A DNA stretch of 64,000 nucleotides. Source: Xylanimonas ulmi. Its GTDB lineage: Bacteria > Actinomycetota > Actinomycetes > Actinomycetales > Cellulomonadaceae. Below, one piece after another: positions 33,452 through 44,014 of this stretch (position 1 is its first letter; each line of letters begins with the position of its first letter). The stretch lies in contig NZ_SGWX01000001.1 in the NCBI RefSeq assembly GCF_004216535.1, forward strand, positions 1,240,001 to 1,304,000, in the 5' to 3' direction. The position numbers and the translations under genes were made by a program. The notes under the pieces are model-generated. The model was not told the DNA's origin. It worked only from the letters and a program-made list of their open reading frames with translations, and made no database searches.

Positions 33452-34114
33452 TCAGTGCGGGTGCGCGTCGGCGAGCGCGCGCAGCGCGGCGATCTCGGCG
33501 GGTAGGTCGTCGGCGCCGTAGACGGCGGAGCCTGCGACGAACACGTTGGCGCCGGCGTCGGCGGCACGCTCGATGGTCGCGCGTGAGACGCCCCCGTCGA
33601 CCTGCACCCACACGTCGAGGCCCGCGGCGCTGATGGCCTGGCGGGCGCGGCGGATCTTGGGCAGCGTGCCCTCGATGAACGACTGACCGCCGAAGCCCGG
33701 CTCGACGGTCATGACGAGGATCATGTCGACCTCGGCGAGCAGGTCGAGGAACGGCTCGACGGTGGTGGCGGGGCGCAGGGCGACGCCGGCGCGGGCGCCC
33801 AGGCGGCGCAGCTCGCGGGCGAGGCGTACGGGCGCCTGCGCGGCCTCGGCGTGGAACGTGACGGACGCGGCGCCGGCCTCGGCGTAGGCGGGCGCCCAAC
33901 GGTCGGGGTCGTCGATCATGAGGTGCGCGTCGAGCGGCAGCGGCGAGATCGCGGCGAGGCGGTCGAACACCGGCAGGCCCAGAGTCAGGTTCGGCACGAA
34001 GTGGTTGTCCATGACGTCCACATGCGCGTAGTCGGCCGACGCGATGGCGTGCAGGTCACGCTCGAGGTTCGCGAAGTCTGCGGACAGGATGCTCGGGCTG
34101 ATCAAGGCTGCCAT
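33452..34114 (-). CDS. rpe: Ribulose-phosphate 3-epimerase
   Basis: A 220-residue TIM-barrel enzyme interconverting ribulose 5-phosphate and xylulose 5-phosphate. Motifs: [40 protein letters not shown]; and [43 protein letters not shown] closes the barrel. The metal ligands His, Asp, His and Asp are all present. ATG 34114 has TACGCT 7 nt upstream (leaderless). Placement before the rib operon makes sense, because ribulose 5-phosphate is the RibB substrate. Confidence 0.95.
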   Translation of the reverse strand: MAALISPSILSADFANLERDLHAIASADYAHVDVMDNHFVPNLTLGLPVFDRLAAISPLPLDAHLMIDDPDRWAPAYAEAGAASVTFHAEAAQAPVRLARELRRLGARAGVALRPATTVEPFLDLLAEVDMILVMTVEPGFGGQSFIEGTLPKIRRARQAISAAGLDVWVQVDGGVSRATIERAADAGANVFVAGSAVYGADDLPAEIAALRALADAHPH

Positions 34115-34172
34115 GGCCAACAGCGTAGGGGGAGCTGCGTGGGGTCGACGGGTGGCGGCGGATCGCGAGCCG

Positions 34173-35684
34173 TCAGCGCACTCTGCGCACCAAGGTCAGG
34201 TGCATCGCGTCGGTGCCGTGCACATGCGGCCACAGCTGGGCGTCCGCCCGGTCCCCCAGCGGCAGGTCGACGCCGGGCGCCACGACCGCGCGCAGCGCGG
34301 CCGGCGCGTCGATGCGCTCGGCATCGGGCACGCCGTCGACGCGGCGGCGGCGCAGCACGTCGTCGACGACCAGGCGGGTCTCGGCCAGGTGCGGCGAGCA
34401 CGTCACGTACGCGACCACCCCGCCCACGCGCACGGCGTCGATCGCGCAGGACAGCAGCTCGCGCTGCAGCCCGGTCAGGGCCGACAGGTCCGCGGGAGTG
34501 CGCCGCCAGCGTGACTCGGGCCGGCGGCGCAGCGCGCCCAGCCCCGTGCAGGGCGCGTCGACCAGCACTCGGTCGTACGCGCCGGGCTCCTGCTCGCCGA
34601 CCTCGCGCCCGTCACCGGTGCGCACGCGTTCCACGACGCCGTCGGGCACGGCGCGCAGCGCTTTGGCGACCAGGCGTGCGCGATGCGGCGCGACCTCGTT
34701 GGCCACCAGCGTCGCCCCGCGCTGGGCGGCCAGCGCCGCGAGCAGCGCCGCCTTGCCGCCCGGACCGGCGCACAGGTCGAGCCAGCGCGCGTCACGCCCC
34801 TCGAGCGGCGCCGCGGCCAGCGCGAGGGCCACGACCTGGGACCCCTCGTCCTGGACGCCCGCGCGACCGTCGGCGACCGCGGGCAGGAGCAGCGGATCCT
34901 GCCCGCCCAGCACCAGCGCCGTCGGCGCCCACCGGCCGGAGTCCAGGCGCATCCCGTCGGGCGCCTGCCCGCGCAGCTCGGTGACGCTCACCAGGCCGGG
35001 GCGGGCGACCAGCGTGACGCGCGGCGCGGTGTTGTCGGCTTCCAGGAGCGCGTCGAGCTCGGCCGGATCGCGTCCGTCGCCCGCGAGCGCCTCACGCAGC
35101 GCCCGGGCGATCCACACGGGGTGCGAGCCGACGACGGCGGAGGCGGTCACGGCGTCCGGGGCGGCAGCGCGCAACAGGTCGAGCCACTCCGGCAGCGGTG
35201 TGCGCGCGACCTTGCGCAGCACGGCGTTGACCATCTGCGCCGGGCCCGTCCCCACGCGCTCGCGCGCCAAGCCCACCGTCTCGGAGACGGCCGCGTGCTG
35301 GGGCACACGCATGCCGAGGACCTGATGGGCGCCCAGGCGCAGCACGTCGAGCAGCGGTGGGTCGAGCCGGTCGAGCGGCCGGTCCACGCAACGGGCCAGG
35401 ATCGCGTCATAGCGCCCGCGCAGGCGCAGCGTGCCGTAGGCGAGCTCGGTGGCGAACGCGGCGTCGCGTCCCGTCACACCGCGTTCGCGCAACAGGGGCG
35501 GCAGCACCAGGTTGGCGTAGGCGTCCGAGGCGTCGACCTCACGCAGCACGTCGAACGCCGCCGTGCGCGCCGGGTCGGAGCCGCGCCGACGCTGCGAAGG
35601 GGCCTGCGCGGTGCGGGTGCGCTCACCGCGCGCCCGGGCCGCGCCGCGCTGACGCCCGCGGCTGTCACGGCGTTCGTCGCTCAT
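34173..35684 (-). CDS. rsmB: 16S rRNA m5C967 methyltransferase RsmB
   Basis: A 503-residue protein. The N-terminal ~45 residues are Arg-rich and disordered. A NusB-like RNA-binding domain follows ([20 protein letters not shown] ... [15 protein letters not shown]). Then comes the SAM methyltransferase domain: [17 protein letters not shown] near 298, DAPCTGLG near 376, and the catalytic Cys in [11 protein letters not shown] near 426. It methylates C967 of 16S rRNA. ATG 35684 overlaps the fmt stop (ATGA); fmt-rsmB is a widely conserved pair. Confidence 0.93.
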   Translation of the reverse strand: MSDERRDSRGRQRGAARARGERTRTAQAPSQRRRGSDPARTAAFDVLREVDASDAYANLVLPPLLRERGVTGRDAAFATELAYGTLRLRGRYDAILARCVDRPLDRLDPPLLDVLRLGAHQVLGMRVPQHAAVSETVGLARERVGTGPAQMVNAVLRKVARTPLPEWLDLLRAAAPDAVTASAVVGSHPVWIARALREALAGDGRDPAELDALLEADNTAPRVTLVARPGLVSVTELRGQAPDGMRLDSGRWAPTALVLGGQDPLLLPAVADGRAGVQDEGSQVVALALAAAPLEGRDARWLDLCAGPGGKAALLAALAAQRGATLVANEVAPHRARLVAKALRAVPDGVVERVRTGDGREVGEQEPGAYDRVLVDAPCTGLGALRRRPESRWRRTPADLSALTGLQRELLSCAIDAVRVGGVVAYVTCSPHLAETRLVVDDVLRRRRVDGVPDAERIDAPAALRAVVAPGVDLPLGDRADAQLWPHVHGTDAMHLTLVRRVR

Positions 35685-36658
35685 CGTGCGCTCTCCGTCA
35701 CGGCCGCGGCCTCCGGCGCGACGCCGAGGGTCGTGTCCGGTGTCAGGCGCGCCCCACGCGCCCAGTCAGGCGCTGCCATCGGCCGCTTGCCCACGGGCTG
35801 GACCAGACCCAACTCGACCGCGTGTGTCGCTGTGCCCACGAGCACCTCGCGCTTGGCGGGCCGCACCCGCCCAGGCGGCAGGTCGGTGACGTCGGGCCGG
35901 GGCGTCACGGGCCCCAGGCCCAGGCGCACGGCGGCGCCGTCCGGCCCGGGCACGGTGGTCCAGGCGCCCGGCGCGGGCGTGCAGCCGCGCACGAGCCGGT
36001 CGACCGCGAGCGCCGGGGTGTGGAAGTCGACGCGGGCGTCGGCGGTGGTGAGCTTGGGCGCGGCGCTGACCCCGTCGCCCGGCTGCGGCTGCGGGATCAG
36101 GTCGTCGGCCTCAAGCGCGTCGAGCGTGGCCACGAGCAGGCCCGCGCCGGCGTGCGCGAGGCGGTCGAGCAGGTCCCCCGAGGTGTCGCGGGGCCGGACG
36201 GTCTCGGTCAGCGTGCCGAGCACCGGGCCGGTGTCCATGCCCTCGTCGAGAAGGAATGTGGTGGCGCCGGTGATCTCGTCCCCGGCGATGAGGGCGCGCT
36301 GCACAGGCGCGGCGCCGCGCCAGGCGGGCAGGATCGAGAAGTGCAGGTTGACCCAGCCGCGGCGGGGCACGGCGAGCACGTCGGGGCGCAGCAGGTGGCC
36401 GTAGGCGACCACGGGCGCCGCGTCGACGTCGAGGTCGCGCAGGAGGGTGACGAACTCCTCACCGCGTGGGACGTCGGTGATGACGGGCACGCCCGCGGCC
36501 TCGGCCGCGACGCGCACGGGCGACGGCGCCTGCTTTCGCCCGCGCCCGGCGGGCGCGTCGGCGCGCGTCAGGACGGCGACGACCTCGTGGCGGGAGGCGA
36601 GCAGGGCCTCAAGCGACGGGACGGCGGCCTCAGGGGTTCCGGCGAAGAGCAGACGCAC
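35681..36658 (-). CDS. fmt: Methionyl-tRNA formyltransferase
   Basis: A 325-residue enzyme that formylates initiator Met-tRNA with 10-formyl-THF. It starts [20 protein letters not shown] and has the catalytic core [20 protein letters not shown] (Asn, His) and [11 protein letters not shown] with the catalytic Asp. A C-terminal tRNA-binding barrel follows. GTG 36658 has TAGGAT 6 nt upstream, so the fmt-rsmB message is probably leaderless. It is divergent from the VanY-type peptidase. Confidence 0.95.
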   Translation of the reverse strand: MRLLFAGTPEAAVPSLEALLASRHEVVAVLTRADAPAGRGRKQAPSPVRVAAEAAGVPVITDVPRGEEFVTLLRDLDVDAAPVVAYGHLLRPDVLAVPRRGWVNLHFSILPAWRGAAPVQRALIAGDEITGATTFLLDEGMDTGPVLGTLTETVRPRDTSGDLLDRLAHAGAGLLVATLDALEADDLIPQPQPGDGVSAAPKLTTADARVDFHTPALAVDRLVRGCTPAPGAWTTVPGPDGAAVRLGLGPVTPRPDVTDLPPGRVRPAKREVLVGTATHAVELGLVQPVGKRPMAAPDWARGARLTPDTTLGVAPEAAAVTESAR

Positions 36659-36723
36659 CCCGCGATCCTACGTTCGTCCGCCGCCGTGGAGGCCGCGGGC
36701 GCGGGCGAGTAGCGTCTGACGAC

Positions 36724-37590
36724 GTGTCTGCGGCTCGTGTGCGTCCCTACCGCGTCCTGGCGGCGCGTGCGGGGCGTGTGCTGACGGTGGGAGCCCTCGC
36801 GTTCGGCCCGATGGCGTTCGGCTCGACCGCGACGTCCGGCCTCTCGCCCCTGACCGCCGCGCCCGCCGTCGCCGCGCCGGCGCTGGCCGAGCGCGCGGTG
36901 GCCGAGCGCGCGTCGGCCGCCGTGCGGCCCCGGCCCTTCCCGGACTCCGTCGCGCCGCTCCCGACGCCCCACGGCCCCGCGCGGGAGAGCGTCCAGGACT
37001 GGCGGGCGCGCGCCGACGACGCGGCGAGCCTGCTGGTCGTCGTCAACAAGCGCCGCCCCCTGGCGCCGCTCACCTACGAGCCCACCGACCTGCGCGCCGT
37101 CGACGGCGTGGTGTTGCGCGCACCGGCGGCCGACGCGTTCGCGGGCCTCGCGGCAGCGGCGGCGACGGCCGGCGTCCCGGTGCGCGCCCGCAGCGGCTAT
37201 CGCTCCTACGCCGACCAGGAGGCCACGCACGCGGCGTGGGAGCGCGCGCTCGGCGCGGCGGCGGCGGACGCGCAGTCCGCGCGCGCCGGGCACTCCGAGC
37301 ACCAGACGGGCCTGGCGGTCGACGTGATGCCCGTCGGCGGCGCCTGCCAGGACTTCGACTGCTTCGCCGAGACGCCCCAGGCCGCGTGGCTTGCCGACAA
37401 CGCCGCCAGGTTCGGGTTCGTGGTCCGGTACGCGAACGGCCAGGAGGCCGTGACCGGCTACACACCCGAGCCATGGCACCTGAGATATGTGGGCGTTGAG
37501 CCGGCGTCCGCGCTCGCGGCCTCGGGCGCGGCGAGCGTCGAGGAGTACCTCGGGCTGCCCGCCGCCCCCACCTACGCCGACGCGGGCTGA
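36724..37590 (+). CDS. D-alanyl-D-alanine carboxypeptidase, VanY-type (M15B)
   Basis: A 288-residue exported peptidase. An N-terminal signal/anchor (VLTVGALAFGPMAFGSTATS) precedes an Ala-rich linker and the VanY domain. There, SGYRSYADQ near 160, HSEHQTGLAVDVMP near 197 and PEPWHLRYVG near 250 supply the Zn ligands His, Asp and His and the catalytic Glu. It should trim the terminal D-Ala of peptidoglycan stems. GTG 36724 lies 8 nt after TAGCGT, close to leaderless spacing. Nothing links it to vancomycin resistance. Confidence 0.87.
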   Translation: MSAARVRPYRVLAARAGRVLTVGALAFGPMAFGSTATSGLSPLTAAPAVAAPALAERAVAERASAAVRPRPFPDSVAPLPTPHGPARESVQDWRARADDAASLLVVVNKRRPLAPLTYEPTDLRAVDGVVLRAPAADAFAGLAAAAATAGVPVRARSGYRSYADQEATHAAWERALGAAAADAQSARAGHSEHQTGLAVDVMPVGGACQDFDCFAETPQAAWLADNAARFGFVVRYANGQEAVTGYTPEPWHLRYVGVEPASALAASGAASVEEYLGLPAAPTYADAG

Positions 37591-37644
37591 TCACCGGCGG
37601 ACCTTCGCCCACAGGTGGCGACGCACAGCCGACGATGCTCAGAC

Positions 37645-38286
37645 TCAGTCGGACGGTGGGCGCACCCCCACGCCCAAGCGCACCAGCGCACGCCGCAACG
37701 CCGCGGTGGTGGTGAAGCGCACCGCGTGGAAGCCGAGGGCCGCGGCCGCGGCGACGTTCACGGGCGAGTCGTCGACGAACACCGCGCGCGTGGGTGTCAC
37801 GCCGTAGAGCGCGGCGAGGTGGCGGAAGATCGCGGGGTCGGGCTTGGCCATCCCCACACGCCCCGACACGACGACGCCGTCCATGAGGCCGATCGCAGGG
37901 GCGGCGGGCTCGGCGTGGTGGAACGTCTCGGCCCACCAGTTGGTCAGGCCGTACAGCCGCAGGCCCAGGCCGCGCAGCTCGCCCACGAGCTCAGCGGAGC
38001 CCTCGACCGGGCCGGCGAGGGTGTCGGCGTACCTCTCCAGGTAGGTGTCGAGGAACGGCGCCCAGCGGGGCGTGGCCGCCGCGGCCCGCGCGCGGGCGGC
38101 GGCGAAGGGCTCAGCTCCGGCGTCCATGCGCTGGTTGAACGCCGCGAAGTCAAACGACGCGAAGAACGCCTCGACCTTTGCCGGGTCCACGCCCCGGTAC
38201 GCGCCGCGCGGGTCCCAACGCACCAGGACGTTGCCGAAGTCGTACACGACCGTGTCGATCACGTCGGGCTGCGTGCGGGGCGTCAC
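37645..38286 (-). CDS. HAD-family hydrolase (IA subfamily)
   Basis: A 213-residue HAD phosphatase. Motif I is VVYDFGNVLVRWD, in which DxD-type DFG.N is modified as in epoxide-hydrolase-like and YihX-like members. Motif II is GLTNWW, motif III is KPDPAIF and motif IV is VFVDDSPVNV. The substrate is unknown, perhaps a sugar phosphate or nucleotide. GTG 38286 overlaps the priA stop as GTGA, so it is read with priA. Confidence 0.82.
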   Translation of the reverse strand: MTPRTQPDVIDTVVYDFGNVLVRWDPRGAYRGVDPAKVEAFFASFDFAAFNQRMDAGAEPFAAARARAAAATPRWAPFLDTYLERYADTLAGPVEGSAELVGELRGLGLRLYGLTNWWAETFHHAEPAAPAIGLMDGVVVSGRVGMAKPDPAIFRHLAALYGVTPTRAVFVDDSPVNVAAAAALGFHAVRFTTTAALRRALVRLGVGVRPPSD

Positions 38287-40433
38287 ACCATCTCCTCGGG
38301 GTCGAGTCGCACCCGCACGGTACCCGGCTCGCGCCGCGCCGATCGCACGGCCAGCGAGGCCCGCAGCTGTTGGGCCAGCTCCAGCCCGTCCCGCGGGGGC
38401 ACGCGCACGACGACGCGCACGGGCACGGCGTCGAACAGGCTGCCGTCGCCGACGCCGTCGGGCTCGGTCTCCACGGGTCCGAGCGTCGTGGCGGGCGTGG
38501 CCAGGTCGACCCGGCCAACAACAGCGCCCACGGCCGCGCGGTCGCCCGTCACTGACGCGACGCGCACCGCGGGCGGCAGCGCGAGCTCGACGCGCTCGGC
38601 GAGCTCGCGCGCCGCGAACCCGCCCGGGTCGAAGCGCACGAATGCGCCGGTCGGGCCCGGCGCGGCGTCGCCCACGAGCAGCACCTGGCCGCCCGCGCTC
38701 GCCGGGCGCACCAGGTGGGCCGCCGCCAGCCAGCGGTGCAGGGCGCGGGTTCCGGTCGCCAGGCCGAGTGTCGCGGTCGCGACCGCGGCGTCTAGCAGCA
38801 GGGCCGCGGTGTACCCGCCGTCGGCGACGGGCTCGGCGCCGGGGGTCGCAACGACGACTGCGGGGCGCGCGGGCACCCGGTCGAGCACGCCGCCGGGCGC
38901 CGTGGAGGCCGACACGCGCACGGGCACGCCCGGGAATGCCCGGCCCAGCTCCTCTGCGGTGCGCTCGGTGCCGACGCGCACGGCCCGCAGCCCCGTCGCC
39001 CCGCACTCCCCGCACCGCCACGCGCCCGCGAGCCGACCGCACCACCGGCACTGCGGCGCCGCGCCCGCATCGCCGAGCCCGAGCGGACCGTGGCACGCCT
39101 CGCAGGCCGCGGGCGTGCGGCAGGCCGCACACGCGACGACCGGCAGGTAGCCCGTGCGCGGCACCTGGACGAGCACGGGGCCGTGCGCGAGCGCGTCGTG
39201 CGCCGCGCGCCACGCCGCCGTCGGGATGCGCGCGCCCGCGCCGGGCCCCTCGGAGGCCAGCTCGACCGACGTCAGCGCGCGCACGCGCGCCGCCCGGGCG
39301 CGCACCACGTCGCGGGGCGCGACGACCTCGTGCGCCCACCCGTCCAGCAGCGCCTGCGCCTGCGCGGTGCGCCCGGGCGAGCCGAGCAGGAACGCCGCCC
39401 CCTCCAGGTCGCTGCGCAGCGCCAGCACGTCGCGCGCGTGCGGGTACGGCGCGTGCGGCTCGGCGAGCGTGTCCTCACCGTCGCCCCACACCGCGATGAG
39501 CCCCAGATCGGCCACGGGCGCGAACATCGCCGCCCGCGTGCCGACCACGACCCGCGCGTGGCCGCGCGCCGCGGCCAGGAACGCCCGATACCGGGGCGCG
39601 GCGCCGTCCTCGGCGAGCAGGCGCACGACGCCGGGCGCCCCCGCCGTCTCCAGCGCGGCGCCGACCCGCGCGGCGTCGCGCGCGTCGGGCACGACGACCA
39701 ACGACCCACGGCCCGCGGCCGCCGCCGCGCGCACCGCCATGGCGACGGCTGCCGCCCAGTGCGGCAGCGTGGGTGTGGCGCCCGGCGCGACGGGCGCCGC
39801 CAGGCCCGGAAGCGGCGTCCAGACCGCCTTCGGCGCCCCACCGCCCGACACGTGCGCCAAGAACGCCTCCCCGCCCCGGTAGTCGGACCACAGACCCGCC
39901 CACGCGGCGGGGGCCGCGCCGAGCACGTCGTCCGGAGTGGGCGCCTCCTGGCTCTCGGTGCGCGCGTGCCGTGGCGGCACGGCCAGCCGCAGCACGTCGG
40001 CGGTCGTCCCGGCCCACCGCTCGGCGACGGCGCGCGCGAGTCGCAGCGTCGCGGGAGTCAGGACCGGCTCGGGCGAGACGAGCCGCCGCAGCGGCGCCAG
40101 ACGACCGTCATGGTCGGACTCGGCCAGGCGCGCCACGACGAAACCGTCGACCTCCTGGGCGCCGAAGCGGACGCGAACCCGCGCGCCGGGACGGACGCCG
40201 TCGGCCATGGCCGCGGGCACAAGGTAGTCGTACTCGCGGTCCAGGTGCGCCGGCTGCAGGTCGAGCACCACGCGCGCCACGGGGAGGTCGGCGGCCATCT
40301 CCTGCGCGCCGAGGGGCGTCGCACGCCGACGCCTCGCGGGTCGCGGCGCGACCTCGGCCAGCGCGAGCAGCGCGTCTTGAGCCTGCCCGTCAGCGGCGTC
40401 AGCGCCGGGCGCGACGACGTCGGAGGAGCTCAT
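38283..40433 (-). CDS. priA: Primosomal protein N'-like, probable inactive helicase
   Basis: A 716-residue PriA homologue of the actinobacterial type. The 3'-DNA-binding domain (PVARVVLDLQPAHLDREYDYLVP) and the zinc-binding CAACRTPAACEACHG ... CRWCG ... CGECG cluster near 440-480 are present. Walker A is absent (GGGAPKAVWTP where GxTGSGKT is expected) and the DEEH box is replaced by WGDGEDT, so ATP-driven unwinding is unlikely. Actinobacterial PriA proteins are often annotated 'probable primosomal protein N'' for this reason. It follows metK and precedes the HAD gene. Confidence 0.85.
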   Translation of the reverse strand: MSSSDVVAPGADAADGQAQDALLALAEVAPRPARRRRATPLGAQEMAADLPVARVVLDLQPAHLDREYDYLVPAAMADGVRPGARVRVRFGAQEVDGFVVARLAESDHDGRLAPLRRLVSPEPVLTPATLRLARAVAERWAGTTADVLRLAVPPRHARTESQEAPTPDDVLGAAPAAWAGLWSDYRGGEAFLAHVSGGGAPKAVWTPLPGLAAPVAPGATPTLPHWAAAVAMAVRAAAAAGRGSLVVVPDARDAARVGAALETAGAPGVVRLLAEDGAAPRYRAFLAAARGHARVVVGTRAAMFAPVADLGLIAVWGDGEDTLAEPHAPYPHARDVLALRSDLEGAAFLLGSPGRTAQAQALLDGWAHEVVAPRDVVRARAARVRALTSVELASEGPGAGARIPTAAWRAAHDALAHGPVLVQVPRTGYLPVVACAACRTPAACEACHGPLGLGDAGAAPQCRWCGRLAGAWRCGECGATGLRAVRVGTERTAEELGRAFPGVPVRVSASTAPGGVLDRVPARPAVVVATPGAEPVADGGYTAALLLDAAVATATLGLATGTRALHRWLAAAHLVRPASAGGQVLLVGDAAPGPTGAFVRFDPGGFAARELAERVELALPPAVRVASVTGDRAAVGAVVGRVDLATPATTLGPVETEPDGVGDGSLFDAVPVRVVVRVPPRDGLELAQQLRASLAVRSARREPGTVRVRLDPEEMV

Positions 40434-40485
40434 GACCCGACCTCACCACACGCCGCCGACACCGGGCGCTGGCGACGCACCCGAC

Positions 40486-41688
40486 TCAGGCGGCGCCCAC
40501 CGCGGCCTGGAGCGCCGCGACGCGGTCCGTGCGCTCCCACGTGAACTCGGGCAGCTCGCGCCCGAAGTGCCCGTAGGTGGCCGTCTTGGCGTAGATGGGC
40601 CGCAGGAGCTGCAGGTCCGCGATGATGGCCGCCGGGCGCAGGTCGAACACTGCCTCGATGGCGGCGCGGATGCGCTCGACCGGGACCGACTCGGTGCCGA
40701 AGGTCTCGACGTACAGGCCCACGGGGTGCGCGCGGCCGATCGCGTAGGCGACCTGCACCTCGCAGCGGCGCGCCAGCCCCGCCGCGACGACGTTCTTGGC
40801 GACCCAGCGCATCGCGTACGCCGCGGAGCGGTCGACCTTCGACGGGTCCTTGCCCGAGAACGCGCCGCCGCCGTGGCGCGCCATGCCGCCGTAGGTGTCG
40901 ACGATGATCTTGCGCCCCGTCAGCCCCGCGTCACCCTGCGGTCCGCCGATCACGAACTTGCCGGTCGGGTTGACGTAGAGCCGGTGCTCGGACACGTCGA
41001 GGTCGACCGCCTCCAGCACGGGCGCCACGACCTTGTCGGCGACCTCCTTGAAGAGGGTCTCCTGGAGCACGTCGGCGTCGTGCTGCGTCGAGACGACCAC
41101 GCTGTCCAGGCGCACGGGACGGTCGCCGTCGTAGGCGACGGTCACCTGGGTCTTGCCGTCGGGGCGCAGTCCGCGGACCTCACCGGTGCGGCGCACCGCG
41201 GCCAGACGCTCGGCGAGCCGGTGCGAGAGCCAGATGGGCAGCGGCATGAGCTGCGGCGTCTCATCGCACGCGTACCCGAACATCAGGCCCTGGTCGCCGG
41301 CGCCCTGGGCGTCGAGCGGATCGTGGTCGGCGGCGTCATCGCGCTGCTCGGCCGACTTGTCGACACCCTGCGCGATGTCGGGCGACTGCTGGCCGATCGA
41401 GACCGACACGCCGCACGACGCGCCGTCGAACCCGATCGCCGACGACGTGTAGCCGATGCGCTTGACCACGTCCCGCACGATCTGCGGAATCTCGACATAC
41501 GCGCTGGTGGTGACCTCACCGGCGACATGCACAAGGCCCGTGGTGACCATCGTCTCGACGGCGACGCGCGAGGTCGGGTCCTGCTCGAGCAGCGCGTCGA
41601 GGACGGCGTCGGAGATCTGGTCGCAGACCTTGTCCGGATGACCCTCGGTCACAGACTCGGACGTGAACAGGCGCAGGGCTTCGGTCAT
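40486..41688 (-). CDS. metK: S-adenosylmethionine synthetase
   Basis: A 400-residue MetK that makes SAM from methionine and [23 protein letters not shown] is at the N-terminus. [13 protein letters not shown] near 120 and the P-loop-like [19 protein letters not shown] near 260 are signatures. [21 protein letters not shown] carries the acidic ligands. ATG 41688 is fixed by TAGGCT 7 nt upstream (leaderless), ruling out longer frames. No SAM riboswitch is possible on such a transcript. priA follows 53 bp downstream. Confidence 0.95.
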   Translation of the reverse strand: MTEALRLFTSESVTEGHPDKVCDQISDAVLDALLEQDPTSRVAVETMVTTGLVHVAGEVTTSAYVEIPQIVRDVVKRIGYTSSAIGFDGASCGVSVSIGQQSPDIAQGVDKSAEQRDDAADHDPLDAQGAGDQGLMFGYACDETPQLMPLPIWLSHRLAERLAAVRRTGEVRGLRPDGKTQVTVAYDGDRPVRLDSVVVSTQHDADVLQETLFKEVADKVVAPVLEAVDLDVSEHRLYVNPTGKFVIGGPQGDAGLTGRKIIVDTYGGMARHGGGAFSGKDPSKVDRSAAYAMRWVAKNVVAAGLARRCEVQVAYAIGRAHPVGLYVETFGTESVPVERIRAAIEAVFDLRPAAIIADLQLLRPIYAKTATYGHFGRELPEFTWERTDRVAALQAAVGAA

Positions 41689-41790
41689 GCCGAACAGCCT
41701 ACGGCCGAACTCCGCTCCCAACCGCACCAAGAGCCCCGTGATGTCTCGCACCTCGGACAACGGATCGGCGTGTCGCACTGCGACACGCGG

Positions 41791-43002
41791 TCAGCCGCGC
41801 AGCTTGGCCACCGCGTCCCACAGAGCGTCGGCGACCTGCCGCTTGCTCCCGGTCGCGTACGCGACCTGCTCGCCCGCCGCGTCGAGCACCCACACCTCGT
41901 TGTCGGGTGTGCCGAACCCGCGGCCCGCGCCCACGGCGTTGACCGCGAGCAGGTCGGCCCCCTTGCGCAGCGCCTTGGCGCGGCCGTGGTCGAGCACGCT
42001 GCCGCTCGCGTCGCCGGTCTCGGCGGCGAAGCCCACCACCACCTGACCCTCGCGCAGCCGCTCGCGCACCAGCCCGGCCAGGATGTCGGGGTTCTCGACG
42101 AGCTCGATGGGCGCCGGGCCCCGGCCGGGCGCCTTCTTGATCTTCGCCTCGCTGGGCGCCGCCGGGCGGAAGTCCGCGACCGCCGCGGCCATGACGACGA
42201 CGTCGGCGCTCGCGCCGGCCGCCCGCACCGCGTCGCGCAACTGCGCCGTCGACTCGACGCTCACCACGTCGTCCGCGGCCGCCTGCGCGCCTGCGATCTC
42301 CAAGTTCGCCGCCACGAGGGTGACCCGCGCCCCGCGGGCGCGCGCCGCCTCGGCGAGCGCCAAGCCCTGGCGCCCCGTCGAGCGGTTGCCGATCCACCGG
42401 ACCGGGTCGATGGGCTCGCGCGTGCCACCCGCCGAGACCACCACGTGACAGCCGGCGAGGTCCTGCGGGGCGCGCGCGGCGTTCGCCACGGCGAGCGCCT
42501 CACGCGCGATGTCCTGCGGCTCGGGCAGTCGTCCCGCTCCGGTGTCCGCCCCCGTCAGCCGCCCACTCGCAGGCTCGATGACGTGCACACCGCGCTCGCG
42601 CAGCAGCCTGACGTTGGCGCGGGTGGCCGCGTGCTCCCACATCTCCGTGTGCATGGCCGGGGCCATGACCACGGGGCAGCGGGCCGTCAGCAGCGTCGAG
42701 GTCAGCAGGTCGTCGGCACGGCCCGCGGCCGCGCGCGCGAGCAGGTCGGCTGTCGCCGGCGCCACGACCACCAGGTCCGCGCCCTGACCGAGCGCGACAT
42801 GCGGCACGTGCGCGACGTCGTCGAACACCTCGGCGCTGACGGGCTCACCCGACAACGCCTCCCAGGTGGGCGAGCCCACGAACCGCAGCGCTGCCTGCGT
42901 GGGGATCACCCGCACGGCGTGGCCCGCCTCCCGCAGGAGGCGCAGCAGCAGCACCGCCTTGTACGCCGCGATGCCGCCGCTGACACCCAGGACGATCCTC
43001 AT
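41791..43002 (-). CDS. coaBC: Phosphopantothenoylcysteine decarboxylase / synthetase
   Basis: A 403-residue CoaBC/Dfp bifunctional flavoprotein of coenzyme A synthesis. CoaC (N-terminal, FMN) has VLGVSGGIAAYKAV, with the catalytic APAMHTEMW at about 150-160. CoaB (C-terminal) has VVSAGGTREPIDPVRWIGNR, which binds CTP, and EKIKKAPG-like KIKKAPGRGP. It lies 7 bp downstream of rpoZ, the classic gmk-rpoZ-coaBC order. Confidence 0.95.
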   Translation of the reverse strand: MRIVLGVSGGIAAYKAVLLLRLLREAGHAVRVIPTQAALRFVGSPTWEALSGEPVSAEVFDDVAHVPHVALGQGADLVVVAPATADLLARAAAGRADDLLTSTLLTARCPVVMAPAMHTEMWEHAATRANVRLLRERGVHVIEPASGRLTGADTGAGRLPEPQDIAREALAVANAARAPQDLAGCHVVVSAGGTREPIDPVRWIGNRSTGRQGLALAEAARARGARVTLVAANLEIAGAQAAADDVVSVESTAQLRDAVRAAGASADVVVMAAAVADFRPAAPSEAKIKKAPGRGPAPIELVENPDILAGLVRERLREGQVVVGFAAETGDASGSVLDHGRAKALRKGADLLAVNAVGAGRGFGTPDNEVWVLDAAGEQVAYATGSKRQVADALWDAVAKLRG

Positions 43003-43009
43003 CGCAGGG

Positions 43010-43306
43010 TCAGAAGCCCTCGGGGAGTTCCTCGGCGACCTCGGTCTCCTCGATCGGCGTCGAGGTCAGCAGACCCTCGTTGATCTCGCGCATCGCGATC
43101 GACAGCGGCTTCTCCTGCGCGCGCACGTCGACCAGCGGGCCGACGTTCTCCAGCAGGCCCTCGTTGAGCTGCGAGTAGTAGGCGTTGATCTGGCGGGCGC
43201 GCTTGGCCGCGTAGAGCACCAGGCCGTACTTGGAGTCGGTCTTCTCGAGCAGCTCGTCGATCGGGGGGTCGGTGATGCCGATGGGCTGGGCCACGGTACC
43301 GGCCAT
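43010..43306 (-). CDS. rpoZ: RNA polymerase omega subunit
   Basis: A 98-residue omega subunit that supports beta' folding. [20 protein letters not shown], then [12 protein letters not shown] and [16 protein letters not shown] are the actinobacterial omega signatures. ATG 43306 follows GGAG. It sits between gmk (45 bp upstream) and coaBC. Confidence 0.95.
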   Translation of the reverse strand: MAGTVAQPIGITDPPIDELLEKTDSKYGLVLYAAKRARQINAYYSQLNEGLLENVGPLVDVRAQEKPLSIAMREINEGLLTSTPIEETEVAEELPEGF

Positions 43307-43351
43307 AGTTCACGCTCCAAAAGGGAGGAAGGACAGGTTCTGGCGGACAGT

Positions 43352-44014
43352 CTACCCGCCGACCTGCGCGTTCCCTCCCACGGCGCTCGGCGTCACGCGG
43401 CCCGCGCCGCCGTCCGGGTCCAGGCCCAGGTGACGCACGAGCTCGTCCGTCGCCCGGCGCACGTCGTCGTTGACGATCGTCACATCGAACTCCGCCTCGG
43501 CCGCCAACTCGACCCTGGCCGTGGCCAGGCGCCGCTCGCGCTCCTCGGCGTCCTCGGTGCCGCGACCGACCAGGCGCCGCTCCAACTCCTCGAAGCTCGG
43601 CGGAGCGAGGAAGACGAACAGCGCGTCCAACCCTGACGCGCGCGCCGACTCGCGCACCTGGCGCGCGCCCTGCAGGTCGATCTCCAGCAACGTCGGCACA
43701 CCGGCCGCCAGGTGCTCCTCGACGGGTCCACGCGGCGTGCCGTACCGGTTGCGGCCGTGCACGACCGCCCACTCCAACATCTCCCCCGCGGCGACCATGC
43801 GGTCGAACTGGTCGGGCGAGACGAACAGGTAGTGGACGCCGTCCACCTCGCCGGGGCGCGGCGCGCGCGTCGTCGCCGAGACCGACAGCCACACCTGCGG
43901 GTAGCGGGCGCGCACGTCAGCCGAGACAGTGCCCTTCCCCACCGCGGTGGGCCCGGCGAGGACGGTCAGTCGTGCCGCGCCGGTGGCGGCGGGGAGTGCG
44001 GAAATGTCAGCCAA
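43352..44014 (-). CDS. gmk: Guanylate kinase
   Basis: A 220-residue GMP kinase. The P-loop is unusual: [12 protein letters not shown] (GPTAVGKG instead of GPSGVGKS). [19 protein letters not shown] and [14 protein letters not shown] bind GMP, and [12 protein letters not shown] and RLVGRGTED follow. The TTG at 44014 overlaps the mihF stop by 8 bp, so translation is coupled. The mihF-gmk-rpoZ-coaBC order is strongly conserved in actinobacteria. Confidence 0.93.
   Translation of the reverse strand: MADISALPAATGAARLTVLAGPTAVGKGTVSADVRARYPQVWLSVSATTRAPRPGEVDGVHYLFVSPDQFDRMVAAGEMLEWAVVHGRNRYGTPRGPVEEHLAAGVPTLLEIDLQGARQVRESARASGLDALFVFLAPPSFEELERRLVGRGTEDAEERERRLATARVELAAEAEFDVTIVNDDVRRATDELVRHLGLDPDGGAGRVTPSAVGGNAQVGG

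Noticed and set aside
40486-41778. Longer metK starting at 41778
   Set aside because: The leaderless -10 at TAGGCT and the conserved N-terminus place the start at ATG 41688.
40432-43083. Open frame of about 880 codons antisense to metK and coaBC
   Set aside because: Low-complexity His/Arg/Gly composition, no ribosome site, and it covers two well-recognised genes and their gap.
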